A stretch of DNA of 64,000 nt from Owenia fusiformis (Eukaryota > Annelida > Polychaeta > Sabellida > Oweniidae), in assembly GCA_903813345.2 (NCBI GenBank), contig CAIIXF020000010.1, positions 3,277,169-3,341,168 of the forward strand. The letters run 5' to 3'. A program made the translations under genes and the position numbers. Shown here piece by piece: positions 43,309-55,600 of the stretch. The notes beneath the pieces were generated by a model that saw only the letters and a list, made by a program, of their open reading frames with translations, did not search any database and had not been told where the DNA came from. Position 1 is the stretch's first letter; each line of letters begins with the position of its first letter.

Positions 43309-45874
43309 CTATTTATGTGAACTGAAACATGGCAGTGCTGGTAACTGGTAACTGGCTGTGCTATTTGTTAAACCGAACGGCATTCTGTTGTATTCATAGA
43401 GTCCAAACTGTGTAGAAAATGCTGTTTTCGCTTTGTCGGCTTCTTCAACTTCGATCTGGTGGAACGCTGATTGAAGATCGAGTGAAGAGAAGTACTTTGC
43501 TCCTCTCATAACACCCATGCTTTCTTCTATACGTGGTAGGGGAAATGCATCATGGTGAGTTTTAGAGTTGATAATTCTGTAGTCCACACAAATTCTAAGT
43601 GCACCAGACTTTTTCCGAACGCAGACTATGGGACTGGCATAAGCACTGTTGCTTGGGCGAATTATTCCTTTCTTTAACATCTCATTTATTTGTAGTTTGA
43701 CTTCCTGGATGTAGTTGGGAGGGATCCGTCTGAATGGTTGCTTCACAGGAATGTCATCAGATAATTTTATGCCATGTTTCACTGTAGTTGTATGTCCCAG
43801 ATCTAAGTCATCAGAAGCAAAGACATCCTCATATTTGTGTAGAAGATTTTGGAATTTTTCTTTATCGTCAGATGTGCCGTCAAAATCAATGAGATTGGGC
43901 TCCGATATCTTGTCTATTGTGACTTCATTTTCAGGTTGTATCTTATTTACTGTGACAATGACATCATTGTTTCCATCTTGGAAGAGACTAGATTCTTCTT
44001 GAATATCTACTTTGGAGAATTTTCCTAGTTTTGTTCTACAGGGTGACTGGAGATTGACTGGAGATTGACTGATATTGATGAGTCTAGCAACAGCTTTGTT
44101 ATTTGTAACTTGAACTAATGTGTTCATAATTTTGATGTTTCCGGGTGTAGGGGTGTTGATATTCTCGATTAGACCAACTCCTGTATGGCCATGGACAGTC
44201 AATACAACATCAGCTTCACAGTTTGCTGGAATCACTGTTGTCTCATAGACACGTACTGTTTGTGGTTTAAGGTTGAAGTCCTCATCTGGCTTCCGGGTAT
44301 CATCGGTGCACAATATATGTTTAAACATTTTCAGATGTTTCAGGATATTTGTTCCAAGGATTCCAACCCTTGCAGTTGATTTATTGTTCTTGTTTTCAGG
44401 ATCCTTTTGCACTATTATATTTGCATCTTTGATTTTTGTGCCAGCAACCTCAATATCGACCACGATGAAACTAATGTATGGAATAGGAGTATGGTTGGCA
44501 GCTACTAAATTAATGAAGCAATTTTCTATGTTTGATTGTCCTTTTAGATGATGATTATAGTAGCTTTCATATATCAATGAAACTCGGGAACCTGTATCAA
44601 CCAACATTGAAATTGTGTCATTGTTATTAATGCTTGTATGTATAAGGGCTTCATTACCAATAAGGTTCTCTGAGAAGGAGGTCTCATTATCTGATTTATG
44701 GTGCATTTTGTTGGATTCAATTGAAGACTGCCCCTCCACTTTTTTGTTAGTTGGGGCAAAACTAGTTTTTTGGCTGCTGTTGTGTATATGTACTTTGTGT
44801 TGTGTCCTTGTTTTTATTGTAGAAACAGCGTTCAATGGTGTGCCCCCATCGACCACAATGTGTACACTTTGTTCTGCTTCTATTAGTTTCCTGGCGAATC
44901 TCTTGCTTCAGTTCCTGAGTAAGAGATTGGAGCTTTGTATTAAGATCGGTTGTTACTTCAGTTTTGATATCATCTTTAATAGTTTCAACGTAATTCTGCA
45001 TGCCGTCAGTGAGTTTTTTTTATTTCCTTGAAGTTTTGCTCAATCATGTTGCTCATCTTCGATTCAATATCTCTCAGGGATGTGGCAATGGCAGATACTT
45101 CGATGTCTGGGTCGTCAGTAGAAACATCATTACATGGAACATCCTTAGTATATTGTGATGCAAATATTTTCATATCTCTGAATGAAGCATCAGGATGATC
45201 ACGTAAATATTTGTGTAGTTCCCACTTCAACTGCGGTACTGAAAGGTTTTCGATGAATTGTTCTTTGAGGATGTTGTTCTGTTCTGTTGCAGTAAGAGGT
45301 GTTTCGGTGGCTTTTTGCCATTTATCCATCAACTTAGTGAGGGACAAAATATACTGCATCACACTTTCATTTGGTTTTTGTTTTCGGGTGTAAAATTTAG
45401 ATTTTAATACACCAGGTGCCTCTTTTTGATCAAATGTTTCATCTATGGTTTTCAGCTGATCATTCTTGACTGCTAGTTTTGCTTCCCCCTTTAGGTGGTA
45501 CATCAATAGGTCTATGTGTTCTTTTCATCCTTGTACCTCAGGTAATGTATCGCATCTTCCTTCCACTCCTGAAAGTCTGTCTTGCCTTTAAAAAAGTCTA
45601 TTTTCCGTTCCGGAATGACCATTTTATATGGTTTACTTATATCTTTCAATTGGGTTTCGTTCTCCTTTTGTGATTTTTCAAACTGTTTAGCCTTGAGTTC
45701 AGCTACTTTTCTGATGTGGTCCAGTCGGAGTATCTCCTCATCTTGCTGTTTCTTTTCCTTTTGCAGCCTCATGTACGCTTCTTTGTATTTGTCCTCACTT
45801 GTTGGTGTAGCCATCCTTATGTGCGTATTGTACTCAATTTGTATCAATAAAGTATGATAGTAGTATATGTACAA
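43309..45874 (-). mobile_element. Broken Ty3/gypsy-type LTR retroelement fossil
   Basis: A minus-strand fossil of a Ty3/gypsy (Metaviridae-like) retroelement. Parts seen in order are a Gag-like region with a CCHC zinc knuckle, an aspartic protease with an LVDTGS active-site word, and the front of a reverse transcriptase with the family words VDYR and SSLDLQSAFHQIEV. RNase H, integrase and a pair of LTRs were not found. It is broken, with a few breaks, and incomplete. The clear reading of the remaining parts suggests moderate rather than great age. Confidence 0.85.
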
Positions 45875-45884
45875 TTAACCTATT

Positions 45885-46515
45885 TTTGTTATACCAGGTA
45901 TATGTTTAAAGATGTGTAAAATAATTTGAAACACTCTATAGTTAAAATATAACTCTATAATTAATAGAGTTAAAAACTATTAAAACCAGGTATATGTTTA
46001 TAGTTGTATAAAATATTTTAAGACACTCTGTAGTAGAAAGATTGTAAGTATAACTCTATATTAACAGAGTTAAAAATCTACAACACCTGGTATAAGTCTA
46101 TAACTGTATGAAATAAATTGGAACACCATGTAGTAATAAGGATGGTAAGTATTTAGAGTTAAAATCAGCAACACCTGGTATAAGTTTATAATTGTATGAA
46201 ATAAATTGGGACACCCTGTAGCAATAAGGATTGTAAGACTACCTCTATATAAACAGATTTAAAAATCTGGGATATCTGGTATAAGTTTATAATTGTATGG
46301 AATAAATTGGGACACCCTGTAGCAATAAGGATTGTAAGACTACCTCTATATAAACAGAGTTAAAAATCTGCGACACCTGGTATAAGTTTATAACTCTATG
46401 AAATAAATTGGGACACTCTGTAGCAATAAATACTGTAAGTGTATCTCTAATATAAACAGAGTTGGAAATGTGTAACACCAGGTAAGCTGTATGAAATAAA
46501 TTGGAACACCCTGTA
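45885..46515. repeat. Satellite of about 100-base units
   Basis: ACC(A/T)GGTAT words recur near 45893, 45986, 46085, 46170, 46277, 46374 and 46478. Shared words are GTATGAAATAAATTGGGACA, CCCTGTAGCAATAAGGATTG and TATAAACAGAGTTAAAAATC. It directly borders the start side of the retroelement fossil and may belong to it. Confidence 0.85.
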
Positions 46516-47255
46516 GCAATAAATAAAAACCAGTACCAGCTCTGCAAAGAAAGATCATCTGATGTCAGTTGCATATTTTTGAGTAGCTTATAAGAGAAAA
46601 GCTTGCTCAAAAATTGCATGTCTAACTTAAAGATGGTTATTAACCTCCAACATATAATTTATTCCTATTCTGTTGCTAGAAAAAATGCAAATAATTTATA
46701 CAGCAACTTGTCTGCAAAGAAAAATCCTCTGCACTGATATCAGTAGTAAGTAGCTTATGGGAGACAACTTTGTTCTTAAATGCATATCATATTGCAGTCT
46801 TTGTGGCTGTAATGTCTGAATTATTTTGGTTGCTATGGTGTTGCTATTTGTTCATTAATTGCTACACCATGTAATTTAGACTTTTTTATTCGAAAATGTT
46901 ACTGAAATATTTGTATATAAGGATTATGGAGCCGTATTATTAACGAATAAAGATGTATATACATTTTATGGATATTATGCATCCAATGAAAAATTATACT
47001 TTTCTCGAAGCCCCCATATAAATTTTAAACCACTTTGGCTTGTACCAGATCATTCAATAAGTTCACGGTAAACTGCTCTCATTAAAAAGATATTTCATAT
47101 TTTCTCATGAATTTTTTACACAGTGTGTAAAAAATGATTTCCAATTGATCGCATCTCTAATTTGACTGGACAAAAATGATAGTTACTATGGTAACTTGAC
47201 TTTTAGCTAGGTCGTGCACTTTTTACACAATTTACCATTACAGAAATATATCAAT

Positions 47256-47303
47256 ATGTATTGTATTGTATTGTATTGTATTGTATTGTATTGTATTGTA
47301 TTG
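47256..47303. repeat. (ATTGT)n microsatellite
   Basis: About nine perfect copies of TTGTA in tandem. Confidence 0.95.
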
Positions 47304-47519
47304 ATTTATTTCCTTCATTCCTTCATAAATGAATGTTCGATTTGTTCTTATTTAAACGTAATGAGGGAAAATTGATGTTCATAGTTTTCATAGACATTTC
47401 CGGGATCATGCTGGTCAATGCTGTACCGAAAGGACCAAAAAATCAACAAAGAGTATTATACTATGGTGAGTTAATAAAACTTAACCATTCCACCATGATA
47501 ATGCACCCAATCACACTGC

Positions 47520-48340
47520 TACATACCTGTCAAGTAAAAAATAAAAATTGGGATGTTTTCGTTTTAAAAGTCGGGATTTTTTAAAGAACATCGGAAGAAA
47601 ATCGGTATTTCTATAAAAAATCGGGATTGTTTAGGACAATCGGAAGAATCGGGAGAAATCGGGAGTTTACAATGAAAATCGGGAGGAAATCGGGGTTTAC
47701 AAAAATAATTGGGAGAAAATCGGGATTGATTACGATAATAGGGAGAAAATCGGGAGTTTACAATAAAAATCGGGAGGAAATCGGGGTTAACATAGGGCCC
47801 GATTAGGGCCGCTTACTATCTTTGTTATTTTATCAATATATCCATGAGATATCATCTGCATGAAACCAAGTAACACACCATAATTAATTATGTGAATAAT
47901 GTGAATACACCCTCAAAACTTGACGTTATGATCCTGCAATTTAACATAGCTTAATGACGGTTTCCGTATTATTCATTTGGAAATGATGAAAGAGCTTTAC
48001 AAGTATATGTATGTGTAGTTAAATTCTGTATTTTGTTTTGTAACAATTTAAAACCTGTCGCATACAGTACTTTCATTTATTGCGAGGGCATCTCGTTAAC
48101 AAATCGGGAGTTTTGAACGAAAATCGAGAGGGTACCGTTTAAAAATCGGGATGTCTCGTTAACAAATCGGGAGTTTTGAACACAAAATCGGGATATTTTA
48201 TGAAAAAATCGGAATAATTTACGAAAAATTGGAATATATTTTTTTAATCGGGATATCTTACAAAAAATCGGGATATTTCCTCAAAATCGGGATACAAATC
48301 TGGATTTTGAAAAATAAGTCGGGATTTTACACGTGAGCTG
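47520..48340. repeat. AATCGGGA word array
   Basis: At least sixteen ATCGGG words, nearly all preceded by AA and followed by A or G, are packed in two clusters (about 47555-47790 and 48100-48330), all on the plus strand. Spacing is irregular, so it is not a simple tandem repeat. It may be a non-autonomous element whose ends I cannot fix. Confidence 0.75.
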
Positions 48341-49500
48341 CTTCTAATGTGCAGGAAACCATCACACATAACTGACAAATTAGATGGCAAAGCTGCTCAG
48401 AGCACAGTTTCAACAATGGGTGGGGGGGGGGGAGATCTCACAAAGTTCAGCCTTCGTATTCGATCACGTGGTACCCATGTGCTACCTGTATATCCAAATT
48501 AGGCTTACATGACCATATATGGCCATTTTGAATATCATGTGATAGATCCATATAGGGCTTGTATGACCATATAGGATGGCTAAGGGGAATCCCCGAATAG
48601 GAAAGAATATGATAGTATTATGAGAGGCCTCCCAAAAGTCAATTTACCATGGTAACAATTATTTTAGACCAATCAAATTAGAGATGCTGATATTTAATGA
48701 ATCAATGACAAAATGTATCAAAAAATATGAAAACTCTTTAAAATGAGAGCATTTTTCCTTGGACTTATTGAACAACCCGGTATTGTAGTATTACCAAATG
48801 TTATCAAAGTGTGATATGTGAAACATTTTTTATTTCAGTGTTTTTGAAGGACTTTTTGTTCGAAAAATCGTGAATTTGTTGAAAACTAACTTTTAGAGTT
48901 CACACATATCTTTTAATTTACTCCAATGCATAGCATTCATCATCGTGAGATATCACAGTCTTCTCTCAGTGTCCTTCTAGTCTTGTGCATAGCAGAGATG
49001 GTCTGAGTATCAGAATAAGCATTCATCCTCCCATGTTTTTGGCGAAAAAATTAAGAATATTGGTTCATTAAACTCATCCATGCATGGATATTGTTCAGAG
49101 AAAAAATGCATTGAAAATTGGCGGGAAATATTTGAGAAATAAAAAATGACAACTTGTTTCATTTTTTTCCAAAACCTCTAAAATAACTTTAAAAGTCATG
49201 ACAAACAGTAAATGAATGATAAAAACATATTTTCAAACAATACATGGGGACCTTAATGCAGGTACCCCATGTTTACACCTCATGGTTTCATTTTCTTCAT
49301 CCTAGCAAATATCAAGATTGTCACATATCGTATATATTTTCTATTACCTAATTCATGATACCGATGCAGCAACCCTTAACAAACATGAACATTTACACCC
49401 CCATCAACTGGAAAAATATAGTTAGCTGCATACACTGATTTTTGCAACGGTCACTCGGGACTCGGCTCAAAGCTATGTTAGTCGAAGCTGAAATGTATCG

Positions 49501-49662
49501 CTACAAATGATAGGGGCCGCGTATAAAGACTCAAGTTCATCAATACATACCGTTTTAACGTAGAAGGCAAGCATTTAACGAGACAAAACACAGGGTTTTA
49601 ATGTTAGTTAGCTGTATCCACTAACACCAGCAGCTTGGTACATATTTTCCGAACAATTCATA
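49501..49662 (+). promoter_or_regulatory. Gene C core promoter and leader
   Basis: TATAAA at 49522-49527 follows GGGGCCGCG, 141 bases before the ATG. The block resembles that of gene B, including AGTTAGCTGTAT at about 49606. Slightly upstream, TTTTTGCAACGGTCACTCGG (about 49440) matches the gene B block TTCTTGCAACGGCCAATCGT. Confidence 0.55.
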
Positions 49663-52600
49663 ATGAAGCATGCAAGGTGGCGTGTGGTACTCCTAATTTT
49701 ACTAGCAAGAATCCATGTACTAGCAACAGCAGAAAATGGTAGAACGTGCGTGAGGTTGAATTGTCCAGATGATAACACTTGCTTGAAGCAAAAGATACAA
49801 AACGTTTGGCAGAAGTGCAAAAATGTAACAGACGGCTTGACCGAAAACTTGAGCGATCTCACAATAGGTGCTGCTGATCTCAGAAAAATTGTATCGGAAC
49901 AAGGAATTGTACTTACAGAACAAAGAAAAACAATCGCTCAGAGCAAAAATGTAACCGATGATCTCCAGAAAGCTATTGCAGATCAAGGAAACACAATTGC
50001 GGATCAAAGAAAGGCACTTACAGAACAAGGGAACAGAATTGCCGAACAAAGAAATATAACCACGCAGTGCAAAAGCATAACTGAGGATCTTCAGAGAACT
50101 ATTGCAGAACAAGGAAACACAATTGCGGATCAAAGAAAAATAATCACGAAGTACAAGAACATAACTGATGATCTTCGGAAAAATATTGCAGAGCAAGGAA
50201 ACAATATTACCCATCTGATCACGACAACAGCTAGACAAGAAGAGATAAGTCGGAATCTCACAATTAAAATTCAAGACTTGGAGGCGTCCATCAATGGACT
50301 TTACCAATATCGTCAACAGAATCGTAAGTAATGTTGATATCTCGCTTCAAACACTCAAATATAATTCAACATCTGGTCGCGATAGATATGGTGTATGCTT
50401 CTAAATGAAGATTACACATTCAAAAAAGGTTCATTTGTTTCTTTTCAGGCCCAAATAGAGGACCATCTGCGTGGTATTTTTATGGAAACAATATAACAGA
50501 AAGAGAAACATATTTAGAGAGTGCAGCTAGAAAGGCATGGGTAGATTCTGAAACTGATTTACCACGAGGGACATTAACAGGCTTTGTAGTATATTTAGAA
50601 CCTGACGTTACTAGAGATACAAGAGCAAGACTCCAAATATGGCGGGCGATACCTCCAAGTGATGAACGATTTTTATTAGTCTGGGAAAAAGAAGTGACAT
50701 TTTTGAGAAGTAAAACCGGATTGGTGGAAGTGAGTATGATTAACAGCGTCGAATATTGGCACTCACGTTCCTCTTCTTGTTTTACCTCCCCGAACCAAAA
50801 AACAACAATCGCGTTTGGTTTATATCAATTTCATGTACAAACGTATCATATATTTTCAATGCGATGATCACATACCAGATGTTTTGTAACCCTTTTGAAG
50901 AATGAAACTGGATTGATAGAAGTGAGTATGATTAAAAACGTAAATTTAAGCAATCGGGCCCCTCTTTATTTTACTTTAAATACTTCAATTACAAAGTTCT
51001 CTTTTTGTTCATTAAAGTTTATTTCACAACAAAATAAAACCAACCAAAGGTTCAAAAGGATCTTATTTTATTCTCTGAACCGAAAAGCAATAATGGTCTG
51101 CGTGACATTTCTTTTTAAAAAGAAGAATATACAAGATCGTGTTCCATAGTGTATCATTACAAACAAAACATAAACAAATTCTATTTATTTGTACACGTAG
51201 TTTTATAATAAAAAAACGTTTCTAATTTTAAGTTCATTTTTTCAGATTTACCTTTTACCACCAGAAAGATTTCGTACGATAAGTGGAGACAAAATAGGAT
51301 GGACTTATGAAGGAGATGTTGGTCCTATTAGTTTATCCTATGGACAGAACCATTTGACATACTTCTTACCATTGGACAACAGTCCTAACCCACAAATAGG
51401 ACGCGAATATGAGTTTGTTTCTCTTCCTTTGGAATCCATATTTTCAATAGGAGTACTGATCGATACAAGTAAGCGACAAAATCATTTTGGTTATTAAGAG
51501 GTCGGTCTTCTTTACATTTGATGGCGGCGAGAAGCCAAGTTAGAAAATTGAAAGATCAAATGTTTGTTTCATTTTAATAAACTTGACTAAGTTGACTTTG
51601 TCAACATGCAGTTCACTCTGAATCATAAAAGTTAAAATTGAATCATCTTGATTGGGCCATTCACGTTGAATGTCTCGAATATTTTCGAAGCTACTTCCTG
51701 GTTATACATTAGGAATCAGTAGAGCATTCCATAAAAATAAAAAGAATGAAAAGAGTAGGTTTATCATTCGAGATAATGTGTAATGGTGTGTCATTTGCCA
51801 TACACTGATATTATTTGTAAAAGGTCAGGTATTTTGATCTGAATAAGACGATTATCCGCATCAGAGCGATAGCTATTTTATTAGACTCCAGATGAAATCT
51901 GGAGTCTATTGTTTTCGTCAGTTTTCTTATTAGACTCCAGATGTCAATCTGGAGTCTATTGTTTTTGCCAGTATTCTTCTTATTAGACTCCAGATTGAAA
52001 ATCTGGAGTCTATTGTTTTTGCCAGTATTCTTATTCTTATTATTATTCTTTGGGAGTTTTTTCAGTAACTATGAGGTATCCAGTAAGAACCATAATACAG
52101 TTTATTTAGGTTCAGTATCTAGTTGGTGGGAAATTGGGTCAAATTTTTATCTAGGTCAAAGGTCAAGAACTAGGTCAAATCCAGTACTTTGTCACTTTTT
52201 TCGATTTTCTCAGTCGTCCTTCAATATTTTTGATCCGGGTTTTTTTCATTGTGTTCCTCATAAAAAAGTAGAAAACCTAAGGTCGATTTAGTTTTTTGGT
52301 ATCTCAAACCGATTTCGAGATATCAGTGTCCGAAAACGAGGTCCAAAAATTCGGTTCTCCGAATCCAATGTCCAGGATATCAATCTTATAGGAAATTTTC
52401 TCAGGATTCCGAATCTGAAAATTTCCAAATTTCGATCAGACTTCCGGTTCAGAAGTTATGGCATTTTGAAAATTCAAAAATCGCTAAATTTGGTGCCTCA
52501 TGTTAATTCAATGGGAAAAAATATTTTTTTGAAGTGTAAAATAAGAGATATAGACTAAGCACAGCTAAACATAATGGAAGCCCATAAAAGAAAGGGACCT

Positions 52601-55600
52601 CAAAACCTTCTTTTCATAAAAATGTGGACACCAAAATCCCTAGGTCAAAATCTAGGTCAAATTCAAAGTTTTTCCTTATTTTTGCAATTCTGACACTACA
52701 GATTAATTATATTCTTCGAAATTTTGTATAGATGTAGCCAAGAGTGTGCTAATATTGTTAGCCTTTTGCCGTCAGAAAGTATTTTGACCCACTTTTGAGA
52801 TATGGTGTCCGAAAAGTAGGTCAAAATAAAAAATTCTCCAAATTTAACGTTTGAGTAATGAATTAAGTATAAAATTTTCTCAGGAATCCGAATCTGCAAA
52901 TCAAATTTCGATCCGACTTCCTGTTCGGAAGTTATGCCATTTTGAAAGCTCAAAAATCGCTAAATTTGGTGCCCCATGTTATGTCAATGGGAAAAAAGAT
53001 TTTTTTGAAGTGTAAAATTCCAGATATAGACTAAGTACAGCTTAAAATGAAAGCCTATGAAAGAAGGGGACCTCAAAGGCTACCTAACTTCAAAATTTGG
53101 ACTCCAAAATCCCTAGGTCAAAATCTAGGTCAAATTCATAGTTTTTCCTTATTTTTGTGATTCTGACACTATATTTAAATGATTTCCTTCTAAATTTTGT
53201 ATACAGGTAGGAAAGAGTGTGCTAATAGTGTTAGCCTTTTGCCGTCAGAAAGTATTTTGACCCACTTTTGAGATATGGTGTCCGAAAAGTAGGTCAAAAT
53301 AAAAAGTTCTCCAAATTTAACATATTAGTTATGAATTAAGGGTAGAATTTTCTCAGGAATCCGAGTCTGCAAACCAAATTTCGATCCGACTTCCGGTTTG
53401 AAAGTTATGGCGTTTTGAAATTTCGAGAAAAATCGATCTGATGGTATCCTGATAGAAAGTCAAGAGTAGAGAAGAAAATACTGAAAACTGCATCCATCCT
53501 TCCTTTGTGATCCTATCGTATCCTTCTAATCTACCTTTCCTTCGTATCCTCTCCTTCCTATCCTTCCTATTCTATTCCTTCTTCCTATTCTATTCTATCA
53601 TTCTTTCCTATTCTATCCTATCGTTCCTTTCTATTCTAGCCTATCCTTTTTCATCCATCCATCCATCTTTTTCTGGATGACTCAGCTTATTTTGGATGAC
53701 GGGGCTTATTCTGGATGACTCGGCTAAAAAAAAGTCTAGATCTGGAGTCTGAAATTGAACTTCGTTCAATTTCCAAAGTCTAGTTATTCTTCTTATTTTT
53801 CTTTTTGAGTTTTTTCAATAACTATAGGGTGTCCAGTAAAGACCATTATACAGTTTATTTAGGTTCAGTATCTAGTTGGTGGGTAATTGGGTCAAATTTT
53901 TATCTAGGTCAGAGGTCAAGAACTAGGTCAAATTTTGCATTTTCAACATTCTATCAATTATCTTCGTTGTTATTTATCGAAACAACTTTGTCTTTTTTTC
54001 ATCATGTAGCTTAGAAACAGCCCTTTCATAAGTGTGCCATCAGATTTTTGATTACTGTTACCGATTATGAGATATGGCGTCCGGAAAGTAGGTCAAAACA
54101 AAAAGTTCTTCAAATTCAACATGTGAGTTATGAAATAAGTGTAGGATGATCTCAGGAATCCGAATCTGCAAACCAAATTTCGATCCGACTTCTGGTTCGG
54201 AAGTTATGGCGTTGAAAACTCAAAAATCGCTAAATTCTGTGCCCATGTTAATTCAATGGGAAAAAAGATTTTTTTGAAGTGAAAAATACGAAATATAGAC
54301 TGGGTTCAGCTTAATTTAATGAAAGCCTTCAAAAGAAGGGGACCTCAAAAGCCATCTAGCTTCAGAATTTGGACACCAAAATTCCTAGGTCAAAATCTAG
54401 GTCAAATTCAAAGGTTTTCTTTATTTTTGCGATTCTGACACTACACTTCAATTATATTCTTCGAAATTTTGTATACATGTAGCCAAGAGTGTGCTTATAG
54501 TGTTAGCCTTTTGCCGTCAGAAAGTATTTTGACCCACTTTTGCGATATGGTGTCCGAAAAGTAGGTCAAAATAAAAAGTTCTCCAAATTTAACGTTTGAG
54601 GTATGAATTAGTAATAGAATTTTCTCAGAAAACCAAATTGGCTAACCAAATTTCGATTCGACTTCCGGTTCCGAAGTTATGGCATGTCCGAAAAGTAGGT
54701 CAAAATAAAAATTCGCCAAATTTAACGTATGAGTTATGAATTAGGGGTAAAATTTTATCAGGAATCCGAATCTGCAAATCAAATTTCGATCCGACTCCCG
54801 ATTCGGAAGTTATGGCATTTTGAAATTTCAAGAAAAATCGATCTGATGGTATCCTGATAGAAAGTCAAGAGTAGAGAAGAAAATATTGAAAAATGCATCC
54901 ATCCTTCCTTTCTGATCCTATCCTATCCTTCCTATCTACCCTTGCTTCGTATCCTCTCCTTCCTATCATTCCTATTCTATCCCTTCTTCCTATTCTATTC
55001 TATCCTTCTTTCCTATTCTATCCTATCGTTCCTTCCTATTCTATCGTATCCTTCCTTCCTTTTTCATCCATCCATCCATCCATCCATCCATCTTTTTCTG
55101 GATGACTTAGCTTATTTTGGATGACTTGGCTTATTCTGGATAACTCGGCTAAAAAAAAGTCAAGATCTGGAGTCTGAAATTGAACTTGTTCAATTTCCAA
55201 AATCTAGTTATTTTGTTGTTGGCTTCAATCAGTTACCATTCTGTTCTTCTACGTTCAACACATCTCGTCTTAATCTCTAAAAAGCACGTTTCTCACAGGA
55301 AATCCTCATGTTATTTTGTATTTCATATAGTTGCACAATAGTTCAAGTGAAGTCGATGTTTTTTGTACACTATTTAATGATGAAACATTGCCTGTATCAA
55401 AGATGTAAACCAACTATGTACTTCCTCCATGCCTATTAATTAAACATGGTATATATTTCAAAACAATTAAATCCAGATAAACCATTTTCAAGTTTTTTTC
55501 TAGAAAGCATTTGATAGATTGATATTTCAATTTATTACCTCACATCGGTTTTATTTAATATTCACATGAAATACAGATACTAACAAAAGTACAAGTTTTC

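Larger units (their letters stand above)
46516..49500. other. Intergenic region before gene C
   Basis: Holds a pentanucleotide microsatellite at 47256-47303 and the AATCGGG-rich element at 47520-48340. The rest is AT-rich and without recognisable genes. Confidence 0.6.

Noticed and set aside
47333-47584. Open frame of 83 codons
   Set aside because: No recognisable protein pattern; it runs into the AATCGGG array and has no supporting exon structure.
47520-48340. Interstitial telomere repeat
   Set aside because: AATCGGG words are irregularly spaced and are not TTAGGG-type tandem units.
54893-55124. Hydrophobic open frames rich in Leu, Ser and Pro
   Set aside because: They are translations of a CCTATC pyrimidine tract in the composite repeat.
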